From the NCBI RefSeq assembly GCF_016679925.1, contig NZ_JAEQBW010000001.1, positions 992,001 through 1,056,000 of the forward strand: DNA of 64,000 nucleotides, written 5' to 3'. The stretch comes from Marivirga aurantiaca (lineage in GTDB: Bacteria; Bacteroidota; Bacteroidia; Cytophagales; Cyclobacteriaceae). The stretch's first letter is position 1; each line of letters opens with the position of its first letter. Positions 9,801 through 17,779 of the stretch are shown here, one piece after another. Made by a program: the position numbers and the translations under genes. A model generated the notes under the pieces. That model did not search any database, was not told the DNA's origin, and was given only the letters and a program-made list of their open reading frames with translations.

Positions 9801-12800
9801 TCAAAGGGGGAACAACCGGAATTTCCCAATAGGAAGAAATCAGATCTCACCAAAGGATTAAGTTCAATGTCTTGAGGTGAACTAGTGGTAATACATCCCT
9901 CAGGAGTTTTAGCAATAAGTTCTACAGGGTAAATACGGGATCCTCCTGTACCTTCTGGATTATTATATTGATGCGTACTAGTTAAAGAAGAACTAAAGGC
10001 TGTTGATGCGCCATCTCCGAAATTCCAACGGAATTCTGTACCGGCAGGGTAAGTTGAGCTGGGATTTACTTCAAACGTAAATTCATAATCTTCTTCACAG
10101 GCCGGGTTGGGCAAGGAGGTAGTAAAATCAACCAAAGGTTGCTGAAATACCCTTACGGTATAAGTTGAATCATCCGTGCACCCTCCGGGACCTTCGGCAA
10201 AAATGGTGATGTCATAATCAATAAAAGGATCAGTAGTATTTATTAAAGGATCCAGCACTGTGCCATCTAGTTGATCGCCAAGACCGTTCATGTCAGCAGG
10301 AGCTGGTCCGGATTGTACTAAATTACTATTAGATGCATTTCTTACCTCATAATGCATATCAAAATCACCGCCATTGCCAGATACATTGGAGGAGGTTCCT
10401 TGAATAGTTACATTTTCCAGAGGTGAACAGCCTTCATTAATGTTGGTACGGAACTTCACTTCCGGGGTATCATAAATAGTAAATTCGATAGGGGCACTTA
10501 ATGCTGTAACACACTGGCTGGTAGCAGTTGCTATTAAATCCAATTGATAGTCCCCCGGCTCTGTAAATTCATAGTCTATCCCGGCAGCAAAATCGGTATT
10601 TCCGGTATAATCTTCTCCTTCAAAAGTTTCTTCCAATACGTAGACTGTACCATTAAATTTGGAAAGTTGAAACTCCCATGTAAAATCACTTAAAGCAAAT
10701 GGAGTAGGGTCGGTAGCATTTACCCAATTATATACAGCAGGCAAACAACTGGATACAACAGTGGCACTAAAATTAGTTTCAACTTCAATGTCTTCCGGTT
10801 CTTCAAGAGTTCCGTTATAAGTTACGGTTTCGCTGGTACATCCTGCAAGGCTGGTAGTTGTAAGAGTTACTGTAAAGTTCAGATCACCACTTGCAGGTCT
10901 GGCTAATTCAATAATATAGGTATCAGAACTGGTACCGCCAATTTCATCCAGTAGGATGGTCGGGTCATTAGGAACTGTTGACCAATTATAAGTGTCAAGA
11001 CCTGATTGCTGAGCTTCAAATTTGTACTGAACAGAAGGACAATCAGTAATGGTATTGGTTAAAGAAAAATTAGCAGTTGGTTGTGGCCTTAGCTTTACTT
11101 CTTTTGATTTGATCGAAACACAATAATTATCAGTTATCACTTCTAATTCTATTTTAAACACCCTTTCAGAAGTGGAAGGATATTCATTCTCGAAATTAAA
11201 ACTAAATGTTTCAGTTGTTTCATCAAGTGGATCTCTTACCACAGTAGCTGTAGTTTCTACAATTCCAGTTCCTGCGTCTGTCACAGTCCAGACATATTCA
11301 TCTGCATTAAAGGTTTCAGTATTTGCATCTGTTTTAAAATAGAATGTAAAGGGAGCACAATAAAATAAGCCAGGATCATATAAATCTGGTGGATCTGAAA
11401 CGTTCAGCGGATCCCCATCGAATATATTAAAATTGGCATCATCTTCAGGTAGCACTACTATATTAATAGTATCACTTACTGTTTGACAGCTATTATTTCC
11501 GGTTGCTACCAATACCACTTTAAAATTTTGATTAGAAGCTGTTTCATTGAAGAAAATATTCGTTTCAATAGTTTCATCTGCAGCACCTGGAGCACCAATG
11601 GTTTCAGTGGTTACTCCAGACAAAAAATCCAGTATTTTTATTTCATAAGTCACCGGATTTAAAGAAGCATCATTTAAGGTTTCATCTGTGATGTTAGTGA
11701 AGTTTAGGAAAGTACCGGGGCAGATTGGATCACCAGCATAAGTATCTCCAGCTGAATATGTATCGTAGTCATCCCTGTAAGAAGCTTCCAGTTCAGCTAC
11801 AGGATTGTGTTTGACAGTTACGGTATGTACGATGGTGTCCCTACAACCTTGTGTAGTTTCGACTATCAAGGCTATCTCATAATCCCCTGGAACAGAAGCT
11901 GTTGGTTCAGCACCATCAGTTCCATCAAGAAATCTCCGGAAAGTATTATTATTGCTTTCGTCTTTCTCATTATTAAAACCTGCAACAGCATCATAGCTAA
12001 AATCCCACATCCATTTAACTATTTCATCATTATTCACTCTTGCAGTAATTCCACTGAGATTATCGGCAATATTAGAAAATTCAGTTTTGTTTAAAGGATC
12101 ATTATTACCTGCACAAACTTCACTGGCATCAAAAGATGCTTCAGGTGTATCATAAACATACACGAACAATTCATCCACGCTAGTGCAGCTGGTAGCTGCA
12201 TCTTCAGTATAAAGTCTGATTCTGTATTCTCCTGCTTCTGAGATGATTAAAGGATTGTTTGGGTAATTAAATGTGGCGGCACTATTTTCCTCTTCATGTT
12301 GTGCCAATGGTACAGTGGGAGCGGGAATTGTTTTCTCAACTAACCACGTTGTTGTAGTATTCACACTTTTGCCAGTGGATTCATCAGTTAAAGTTAATTC
12401 CAGTGGGTCAGTGCCTAAATCTTCCAGGCAGACTTCATATAAATTATCACTAGTATTAGGGCTGCCAAAGGTTCCATCATTAAAACCAATAACTGCTATA
12501 GGAGTGGCAGTAATAGTTATCGTTCTGTCAAAAAACACTTCGCAGTTGCCTTCTAAATCTGAATCGGAATTTCTAACGAACATTCTAACCAACTTTGTTC
12601 CTGCTGTTGAGAAAACTGTATTTAAGTCTGCCCCCTCATCATCAAGCCATGTATATCTGTCATTGTTACGGGCGAACACTACAGGATCAGTATCATTGGG
12701 GCCATCATATACTCTCCAACTATATCGGAAATCCGCATTATGGTTAGAAGCATCTCCACGAAACCTGATGTTCTCACCAGGACAAAAAGTGGTTTTTTGA

Positions 12801-13813
12801 GGTGAACCATTAGAAGTTTTGGATATAGTAAAACTTAAATTTTGAGGAGGAGCTACAATCCTTATGAGTGCGTATCTTTCAATTACAGGAATAGGACCTC
12901 CTAAAGGGTTACATGGCCCCCAATTTTCTAATTTAACTTCAAATACCTCACCTACTGTTGCTGAGGAGGGTACTGTGATGTCGAGGCTAGTTGACACTGC
13001 ATCTCCCGGCCCCACAACTGCTGGATATTCTTCAATAGTATTTACATCACTTCCGGCAACATCCGCTTGTGGTGGTATATAGTTTTGATCCCCGGCATTA
13101 GAACCATCCAGCGTAACACCATTACTTAAAATCACACCATCAATTCGACCATCAGGAGCTGCTCCATCAATTGTGTTATATGTCCATCTGACATTTCTTT
13201 TCTCTTCATTGGGATTATCTGTGTCCCCTGGATTTACACAATTAAAAGTAGTGTTGTCCTCAAAATTTATTGTTACCTGATCACCTGCACAAACCTGATA
13301 AAGGATAGGCTCAATAGAAACATTGCCAGGATTATCCTCATCAGTATCCCAGTAATCAACCTCGTTGGAATTACTTGATGCTGTACAAATATTGCCATCA
13401 ATCACTAAACGTGCTATTATATTAAAATCACAAACACCCAAATCTTCAGGATATGTATGTCTAGCGTTATTTATGCCATCATATGTTTGAGGTCCATCAA
13501 TAAATGTATTTCCATTACCATTAGCTATAAACCATGTGTTTCCTGAATTAGTAGCAGTGTATGTGGTTGGAATTCCGTTTCCCCAATCTACAGAAATTTC
13601 CACATTTGCTCCGGCAGGTATGATTGCATTAAATGTCACGTACCAATCTACAGTGACAGGTGCACAAAATCTACCTAATCCAGGGGCTCCATTAACATTC
13701 TTTGCCTGAGCGTTACCTCCCAGAAAAGTGATGTCAGAACAATTATATGGTTGTGCATAAGTTGAGCTTAATACAACTACAGAAAATAGTAATGACAGTA
13801 GAATTTTTTTCAT
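6824..13813 (-). CDS. Giant T9SS-secreted adhesin with PKD/Ig-like repeats and gliding-type C-terminus
   Basis: The 2329-residue exported protein has an N-terminal signal peptide (residues about 1-20). The first two thirds are Asp/Asn/Thr-rich Ig-like modules, including PKD-like W-x-F-G-D-G near residue 1268. Four related domains follow at about 95-residue spacing, with a G-P-W-x-I-x-[YF]-x-D-G core in three of them (about 1631, 1724, 1918) and a variant near 1824. Three clear PKD domains with W-D-F-G-D come next (about 2011, 2096, 2179). The last 95 residues form a gliding motility-associated domain with N-A-F-T-P, K-I-Y-N-R-W-G-E-L-I-F and a final V-T-L-I-R. It is probably a surface adhesin or gliding filament, secreted with help from the PorP protein just downstream. 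Confidence 0.93.
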   Translation of the reverse strand: MKKILLSLLFSVVVLSSTYAQPYNCSDITFLGGNAQAKNVNGAPGLGRFCAPVTVDWYVTFNAIIPAGANVEISVDWGNGIPTTYTATNSGNTWFIANGNGNTFIDGPQTYDGINNARHTYPEDLGVCDFNIIARLVIDGNICTASSNSNEVDYWDTDEDNPGNVSIEPILYQVCAGDQVTINFEDNTTFNCVNPGDTDNPNEEKRNVRWTYNTIDGAAPDGRIDGVILSNGVTLDGSNAGDQNYIPPQADVAGSDVNTIEEYPAVVGPGDAVSTSLDITVPSSATVGEVFEVKLENWGPCNPLGGPIPVIERYALIRIVAPPQNLSFTISKTSNGSPQKTTFCPGENIRFRGDASNHNADFRYSWRVYDGPNDTDPVVFARNNDRYTWLDDEGADLNTVFSTAGTKLVRMFVRNSDSDLEGNCEVFFDRTITITATPIAVIGFNDGTFGSPNTSDNLYEVCLEDLGTDPLELTLTDESTGKSVNTTTTWLVEKTIPAPTVPLAQHEEENSAATFNYPNNPLIISEAGEYRIRLYTEDAATSCTSVDELFVYVYDTPEASFDASEVCAGNNDPLNKTEFSNIADNLSGITARVNNDEIVKWMWDFSYDAVAGFNNEKDESNNNTFRRFLDGTDGAEPTASVPGDYEIALIVETTQGCRDTIVHTVTVKHNPVAELEASYRDDYDTYSAGDTYAGDPICPGTFLNFTNITDETLNDASLNPVTYEIKILDFLSGVTTETIGAPGAADETIETNIFFNETASNQNFKVVLVATGNNSCQTVSDTINIVVLPEDDANFNIFDGDPLNVSDPPDLYDPGLFYCAPFTFYFKTDANTETFNADEYVWTVTDAGTGIVETTATVVRDPLDETTETFSFNFENEYPSTSERVFKIELEVITDNYCVSIKSKEVKLRPQPTANFSLTNTITDCPSVQYKFEAQQSGLDTYNWSTVPNDPTILLDEIGGTSSDTYIIELARPASGDLNFTVTLTTTSLAGCTSETVTYNGTLEEPEDIEVETNFSATVVSSCLPAVYNWVNATDPTPFALSDFTWEFQLSKFNGTVYVLEETFEGEDYTGNTDFAAGIDYEFTEPGDYQLDLIATATSQCVTALSAPIEFTIYDTPEVKFRTNINEGCSPLENVTIQGTSSNVSGNGGDFDMHYEVRNASNSNLVQSGPAPADMNGLGDQLDGTVLDPLINTTDPFIDYDITIFAEGPGGCTDDSTYTVRVFQQPLVDFTTSLPNPACEEDYEFTFEVNPSSTYPAGTEFRWNFGDGASTAFSSSLTSTHQYNNPEGTGGSRIYPVELIAKTPEGCITTSSPQDIELNPLVRSDFFLLGNSGCSPFEAEIRANAQGTGISGNYIYERRLAGTSSWTTFTPDNDGNVTEAFINDSDPPSNQVYEIRLIVSGDGSCSDTSAIRTVTVFPEPINPTEIIGAETVCENESTVRYEVDHRAGYTYQWSVPEFAYISATELPDRNVIFVNYGNEPESGSSEVSVRVTNANFCPGDLVTLPVSVIPGPTGSIALSGPGTICPGDSTEFTFTLDGPGSLGFDVVLSNGFGVDTLIENVQSGDKVWVKPTASVNYNLTEVIDREFDTCPGQASNDNVRVNVNIAPTAIISGDATICEGESTDLRVNLSGLGPWDIEYTDGTDTVSVNSNTPAFTIPVSPVDSTVYKLVSVSDNSCKGTVSADSATILVNPAPDANIFVVDNVGEVCVNETTQLGVSLFGYGPWSIRFTDGMNIFAISDIQPISGHDPTDPNSSTLHVFDIVPENDTTVYTLLEVADKKGCIAPGSGNATIYTLPTPEVSMTGNTSICAGSSTPLHFEFASGVAPFTVEMAINDVEDTVTLSGLQNGHEEIVTPSETTNYRVFSVTDANGCPAYNFGLPVRVNVREMPTVVLSASDSICYGEEASLRFDLTGKGPWTITYNDGSQNRTFNTPFNRHFETVAPTVTTDYTVVSVKDSNTPQCTNSGTGSARVVVAPELVADFIATPTNMDLPTSTITITNTTTNKSEWDYTWDFGDGNFSDEQDPGSHTYETYGTYFVRMTASNGDCTDNTQTIITINAIPAIVDFTADPIEGCAPLTVDFENLTRFATASTYLWDFGDNQSSRVIHPQHTYDKPGTYTVRLSANNITGQAVEAVKTAYITVFESPQSIFRVKSGFEEVFTGEKVEFVNSSTEADQFLWDFGDGNESFQEEPVHVYADSGIYDITLVAINSETGCTDTLTRASQVLVLTGGESVVANAFTPSRGGPGTASNDPQRNDMFLPLVKGVEKYDMKIYNRWGELIFESNDKEVGWDGYYKGELMPMGVYVFRMELLYENGRREVKLGDVTLIR

Positions 13814-13838
13814 ATATGTATTTATGACTTATACTTTA

Positions 13839-13846
13839 CAAAACTA
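13839..13846 (-). promoter_or_regulatory. -7 promoter box of the giant adhesin
   Basis: On the minus strand TAGTTTTG matches the Bacteroidota -7 consensus TAnnTTTG, about 26 bases before the ATG at 13813. No convincing -33 TTG is at the usual spacing. Confidence 0.5.
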
Positions 13847-14187
13847 TATTTTTTATTTATAACATAAAAACACAATTTCATCCAAGATTACATGGGTTTT
13901 ATCGATAATAATCTTCCAATAATAACTTATGTATGCATTTAAGGGCCTTTTACTATTTGTGTACAAATGTAAATTTTTAATAATTGACCCAAACATTACA
14001 ATAGCTGGGGAGTCATGTAAGATTAGCCTTTTTTTAATAGTATTTAATTTAAACGTAAATGTATACCATAAAAAAGGAAATTTTATCTATAATGAATTAT
14101 ATATTCTGGAGTAACCTTTAGAAACAGTGTTGCATTAACCCGCTGTATTTTGATGGAATTTCATTTATATTATAGGGATTAAAATGA
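13847..14187. other. AT-rich intergenic region between divergent genes
   Basis: This 340-base gap separates the divergent adhesin and lipoprotein genes. It is very AT-rich, with runs of A and T. A 61-codon frame inside it has no family features and skewed composition, and was not accepted as a gene. No terminator is expected here. Apart from the two -7 boxes at its edges I see nothing more. Confidence 0.5.
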
Positions 14188-14195
14188 TATATTTG
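14188..14195 (+). promoter_or_regulatory. -7 promoter box directly before an ATG
   Basis: TATATTTG is an exact match to TAnnTTTG and ends only 4 bases before the ATG at 14200. Transcription would start at or next to the start codon, suggesting a leaderless message. Confidence 0.5.
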
Positions 14196-14199
14196 CGCC

Positions 14200-14694
14200 A
14201 TGATCAAGAGATTGCTGCCTGTCATTGCCTTATTATTGTTTTCCTCATGCCTGCCTGATGAGCCTGATTTTGAAGGTTTCAGAAGGATAGAGTTACAGCG
14301 ACTGTTGTCTAATCATGGGGAAAAAATCTGGAATCTTGAGGAAAGGGTGCTGTGGAATGAAGCGGTGAACCTTGTGGAATGTGATACACTGTCTCAATTG
14401 ATTTTCAGGTTTACTACCAGCGCCAATGACAAGGATAGCTTGTTTTATGTAAAGCCTTTCAATACCTGTGCTTCCGATACTTTGAAAGGTTTTTGGTATG
14501 TTCCGCCTACTTTAACTGCTTTTGTACCAACTGATACAGTGGTGCTTGTGTGGGAATCAACAGATACTGCCTTTTTCTCAGTGAATGAAATTACTCCTGC
14601 CTTTTTTGAAATGCAAAGCCTTTTTCCTTCTGATAGCCTTTTAGAAAAATACGGTGCAGCTGTTCCGCTTGCTTCCGAACCTTCAGATCCCTGA
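14200..14694 (+). CDS. Lipoprotein of unknown function
   Basis: The 164-residue protein has a lipoprotein signal: positively charged MIKR, a hydrophobic core and a lipobox ending L-L-F-S-S-C at C17. This predicts a lipid-anchored envelope protein. The mature part has two further Cys residues (in V-E-C-D-T and F-N-T-C-A-S) that could form a disulfide, and a beta-rich, acidic sequence. I do not recognise the family. It stands alone between the divergent adhesin gene and a membrane phosphatase gene that starts 110 bases downstream. Confidence 0.75.
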   Translation: MIKRLLPVIALLLFSSCLPDEPDFEGFRRIELQRLLSNHGEKIWNLEERVLWNEAVNLVECDTLSQLIFRFTTSANDKDSLFYVKPFNTCASDTLKGFWYVPPTLTAFVPTDTVVLVWESTDTAFFSVNEITPAFFEMQSLFPSDSLLEKYGAAVPLASEPSDP

Positions 14695-14803
14695 GATTCA
14701 TTGTATTTCGGAAGTATTTTGCCAAATTGGATTTTCTATTGTAGAATTCGGTTAAAGTTTCTGTACAGATTGTATTTTTCGAAGTTTATCTTCAAATTGT
14801 TGC

Positions 14804-16240
14804 ATGATGAAAAAAGCCTATTACCTCTACAAAGTTGAAAAAGTACTTGAGTCCGGTAAATGGATTCTTGGAATTGGTATTTTAATACTGCTCTACTTTG
14901 TATTTGCTGATTTTAAGTTTCGTCATACCCCACATATTGCCCTCACCCGTTACACATCTATTGTTTTGGCCCTTGCATTTCTGCTATTGAGGAAAATAGC
15001 TCGCCCTTCTGCTAAAAAATGGGTGTTTCCTCTGTTTCATGCTTTCTTGTTTTCCCTGGTCTTTATGCAGTTGGCTGTTATTACGCTGGATTTTGAAACT
15101 GAATATTTTCACAGTGCCATATCCGGCAGTATAGTGGTAGTGTTCATTATTGCTCTTGTTATGAGGGCCAATACAATTTCTGCTTTCCTCATCCTCGTTG
15201 CACCCTTTATTGGTTTTGTAATTTTTACACTGATATTCTTAAATCCTGAAGGTAGTATTTTAATTGAATTGGCGAATCCCTTTGCCATGGTAATTGCTGC
15301 TTTTGTGATGAACCAGGTGAATGAAAGTTTACGTTACAAGGAGTTTTCCACTAATAAACTGCTGTTGCATGAGCAGGAGACCACTCGAAGGTTACTGGAG
15401 CAAGAAAAACAGCTCAACGATGAAATCATGTTGAGGAATGTGGAGGTGGAACAAAAGAAAAATGAGCTGGAGCTGGCCAATAAAGACATGCAGGAAAGCC
15501 TGGATTATGCGCAACAATTGCAACATACCATGTTGCCTGCCAACGAAGTGATTGGAAGTGTGTTTCCTGAACATTTTTTGTTTTTCAAACCAAGGGACAA
15601 GGTTAGTGGTGATTTTTATTGGGCAAAGGAATCAAAAGGCAGATTATACTTTGCAGTGGCCGATGCTACGGGACATGGTGTTCCTGCTGCTTTTTTAAGT
15701 ATATTAGGCATTACTTTTTTAGATAGCATATTAAAAGATTCACCGGAAGCCAGCCCTTCGGAAGTATTACAGCTTTTACGTAAAAAAGTAATCGATAATT
15801 TTGGGATAGATGATGACAGCATAAAAGATGGGATTGATATGGCCCTCTGCCGTTGGGATCCTTTGGAAAAAACACTGGAGTATTCCGGTGCAATGCGTCC
15901 ACTTCATCTTATTGTTAACCAGGATATCATTACTTATAAAGCCACCAGATGCCCCATTGGCTATTATCCAAAAATCATGGACTTTGAAAACCATGTGATC
16001 AAAATTGAGCAGGCCACTAATGTATTTCTATGCACTGATGGCTTTGCCGATCAGTTTAATGGTGAAAACGATAAAAAGTACAACCAAAGAAGGTTCAAAG
16101 AATTCATACTTACTATATCTGAGGAAACTACTGAAAATCAGGACCTTATTGTTCATAATGAATTTTCTAATTGGAAAGGTAGCGCAGATCAAATTGACGA
16201 TGTGCTTATAATGGGGGTTAAAATAAATGTCAGTGCTTGA
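14804..16240 (+). CDS. Membrane-bound PP2C/SpoIIE-type serine phosphatase
   Basis: The N-terminal 180 residues hold about six hydrophobic segments. A long coiled coil follows (about residues 187-245, rich in Glu, Gln and Leu), then a SpoIIE/RsbU phosphatase domain to residue 478. The metal-binding signatures are visible as V-S-G-D-F-Y-W (near 267) and V-A-D-A-T-G-H-G-V-P-A-A-F (near 285), with late acidic motifs C-T-D-G-F-A-D-Q and D-Q-I-D-D-V. Such enzymes dephosphorylate STAS-type or SiaC-like partners in partner-switching circuits. SiaB and SiaC homologues lie 11 kb away at 27192-28134, so this could be their phosphatase, but that link is inference. Confidence 0.9.
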   Translation: MMKKAYYLYKVEKVLESGKWILGIGILILLYFVFADFKFRHTPHIALTRYTSIVLALAFLLLRKIARPSAKKWVFPLFHAFLFSLVFMQLAVITLDFETEYFHSAISGSIVVVFIIALVMRANTISAFLILVAPFIGFVIFTLIFLNPEGSILIELANPFAMVIAAFVMNQVNESLRYKEFSTNKLLLHEQETTRRLLEQEKQLNDEIMLRNVEVEQKKNELELANKDMQESLDYAQQLQHTMLPANEVIGSVFPEHFLFFKPRDKVSGDFYWAKESKGRLYFAVADATGHGVPAAFLSILGITFLDSILKDSPEASPSEVLQLLRKKVIDNFGIDDDSIKDGIDMALCRWDPLEKTLEYSGAMRPLHLIVNQDIITYKATRCPIGYYPKIMDFENHVIKIEQATNVFLCTDGFADQFNGENDKKYNQRRFKEFILTISEETTENQDLIVHNEFSNWKGSADQIDDVLIMGVKINVSA

Positions 16241-16245
16241 TGGCA

Positions 16246-16345
16246 CCCCGGTCAGCACGGTTCCAAACCGTCAGACCGATTGGTTATTTAGCCCAGGCAA
16301 AGCCCGGTACTGACCTGTGGTCTGACCTAAGCAGGAGTAGCTGGT
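16246..16345 (+). repeat. Palindromic intergenic repeat, copy 2
   Basis: It begins a few bases after the phosphatase stop. It contains GGTCAGCACGGTTCC and AACCGTCAGACCGATTGG, then CCCGGTACTGACC and GGTCTGACCTAAG. It lacks the GGAGAGGG tail of copies 1 and 4. Confidence 0.8.
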
Positions 16346-16373
16346 TCATATATTATATTTCAATTAATAGCTC

Positions 16374-16412
16374 CCCGGTCAGTACGGCTTCAAGCCGTCA
16401 GACCGCTGGGAT
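16374..16412 (+). repeat. Palindromic repeat, copy 3 (partial)
   Basis: GGTCAGTACGGCTTCAAGCC and GTCAGACCGC form a hairpin module with a compensated stem: ACGGCTT pairs with AAGCCGT, where other copies have ACGGTT and AACCGT. Paired changes of this kind suggest the folded shape is kept. Confidence 0.7.
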
Positions 16413-16529
16413 TCTAATTTATCAACTCCTCCAATGGACCTTTTCCAGTTCGTTTGTGAGGTGCTTTATTTCAGTTGACAGTTGGCAAGGGGGTAACTCT
16501 AATGCACGAAATCCTGGCTTCGGGATAGC

Positions 16530-16762
16530 CTGCCCCGCACCTAAAGCGGGGACTAGCAAACCCCGGTCTGACGGTTCCAAACCGTCAGACCGATTGGTTA
16601 TCTGCCCCAAGCCAAGACCGGTACTGACCTGTGGTCTGACCTAAGAAGGAGTAGCTGGTTTGTGGTTCGTATATTATATTGCAATCAATATTTAAACCTA
16701 ATCTATCAAATTCCCCTTGACCCAACTCCCTCAGAGGGTTGGGGTGAGGCTTTAAACCGCAA
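16530..16762 (+). repeat. Palindromic intergenic repeat, copy 4
   Basis: A near-complete copy. Its first module is a perfect 13-bp stem (16564-16576 with 16580-16592) with the 3-base loop CCA. It is preceded by CCCCGC...GCGGGG and followed by CCGGTACTGACC and GGTCTGACCTAAG, the AT-rich middle, and the tail CTCCCTCAGAGGGTTGGGGT. The tail is near the 3' side of convergent rsmE. Confidence 0.85.
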
Positions 16763-16925
16763 TAACATGCTCGCAATAACCAGTAAGAGCAAAGTTGAGA
16801 TGTTTGGCCATGTCGGTACCTCAAAGAGGTCAGACATATTTAAAACTGATTGGCTTCTTGGTTATAGGCAATGAAAAATTTTAACCAGATATCTGATGTT
16901 TTCAACGTACCGACTCTTTGGGGAA

Positions 16926-17618
16926 TTACTGATATAAATTCATCAAATGCACAGCGGCAATTCCTGCGGTCTCGGTACGTAACCTGCTTTCGCCCAGGCT
17001 CACTATTTCAAATCCTGATGCTTTGGCCTTTTCAACTTCCCTTTCGCTGAAATCCCCCTCGGGGCCAATCAGTATTAAAGTATTTTGTTGCAGAGATAAC
17101 TTGTCTTTCAAATGAACAGGATTTTCAAAATCTACATAAGCAAGGCATTTTAAAGCTGCTTCCTGCTGAGTAACAAACTCATTGAATGACAACAAACTAT
17201 TTAAATGGGGGAGGCTGGCCTTCATGGATTGTTTCATCGCGCTAATGGCTTTTTTCTCCAGTCTTTCAAGTTTGAGTACTTTTCTTTCAGAATGGTCACA
17301 ATTCAGAAAACTAATGGCATCCACACCGAACTCTACCGCCTTTTCCACAAACCATTCCATCCGGTCCAGGTTTTTGGTAGGCGAAATGGCAATGTGCCTG
17401 TGAAATGGCATTTTCTTTTCCTTTCTTATTTCAAGAATCTCAAACTGGCATTTCTTATGGTGTGCCTCAGTAATTCTTGATTTGTAGAAATTACCTTTCC
17501 CATCAATTAATTCAATGATGTCGCCTTGTTGTTGGCGCAATACTTTAATGCAATGTTTGGATTCTTCCAAATCCAAATATTGCACTTCCGGAAGAAGCGG
17601 TTGATAAAATAAGATCAT
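16926..17618 (-). CDS. rsmE: 16S rRNA (uracil-1498-N3)-methyltransferase
   Basis: RsmE methylates U1498 of 16S rRNA with S-adenosylmethionine. The protein starts M-I-L-F-Y-Q-P, the usual family opening, so the ATG at 17618 is chosen over an in-frame extension to 17696. An N-terminal PUA-like domain with H-C-I-K-V-L-R (about 20-28) is followed by a SPOUT knot. Its marks are A-I-S-P-T-K, L-I-G-P-E-G-D-F-S-E-R-E and L-G-E-S-R-L-R-T-E-T-A-G-I-A-A, which form the cofactor pocket. The 230-residue length is normal. It is convergent with the phosphatase gene, with the repeat cluster between them, and divergent from the nucleoside transporter. Confidence 0.96.
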   Translation of the reverse strand: MILFYQPLLPEVQYLDLEESKHCIKVLRQQQGDIIELIDGKGNFYKSRITEAHHKKCQFEILEIRKEKKMPFHRHIAISPTKNLDRMEWFVEKAVEFGVDAISFLNCDHSERKVLKLERLEKKAISAMKQSMKASLPHLNSLLSFNEFVTQQEAALKCLAYVDFENPVHLKDKLSLQQNTLILIGPEGDFSEREVEKAKASGFEIVSLGESRLRTETAGIAAVHLMNLYQ

Positions 17619-17751
17619 CCTCAAAATTAAATAAAAAATCAGTATCCCTTTACTTTGCAGAGAAATATCCCTTTTAAGCTTATAGCAGAGGCTCACTGCC
17701 CAATACTCAGCACTTTATCCCAAATACATTTTTTAATTAGCCTTATTCCTC

Positions 17752-17759
17752 TATTTTTG
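17752..17759 (+). promoter_or_regulatory. -7 promoter box of the nucleoside transporter
   Basis: TATTTTTG matches TAnnTTTG and ends 20 bases before the ATG at 17780. No good -33 TTG was found. Confidence 0.45.
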
Positions 17760-17779
17760 TGCCTTTGTGAAAAAACTAT

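Noticed and set aside
12273-12800. 175-codon frame antisense to the giant adhesin
   Set aside because: It mirrors the Thr/Ser-rich repeats in another frame, with no start signal. The sense frame is certain.
13929-14114. 61-codon plus-strand frame in the adhesin promoter region
   Set aside because: AT-rich, Phe/Ile/Asn-biased product, no signal or family pattern.
16237-16644. 135-codon plus-strand frame across the repeat cluster
   Set aside because: It is made of repeat copies 2-4. The two ends of the product repeat each other, and there is no family pattern.
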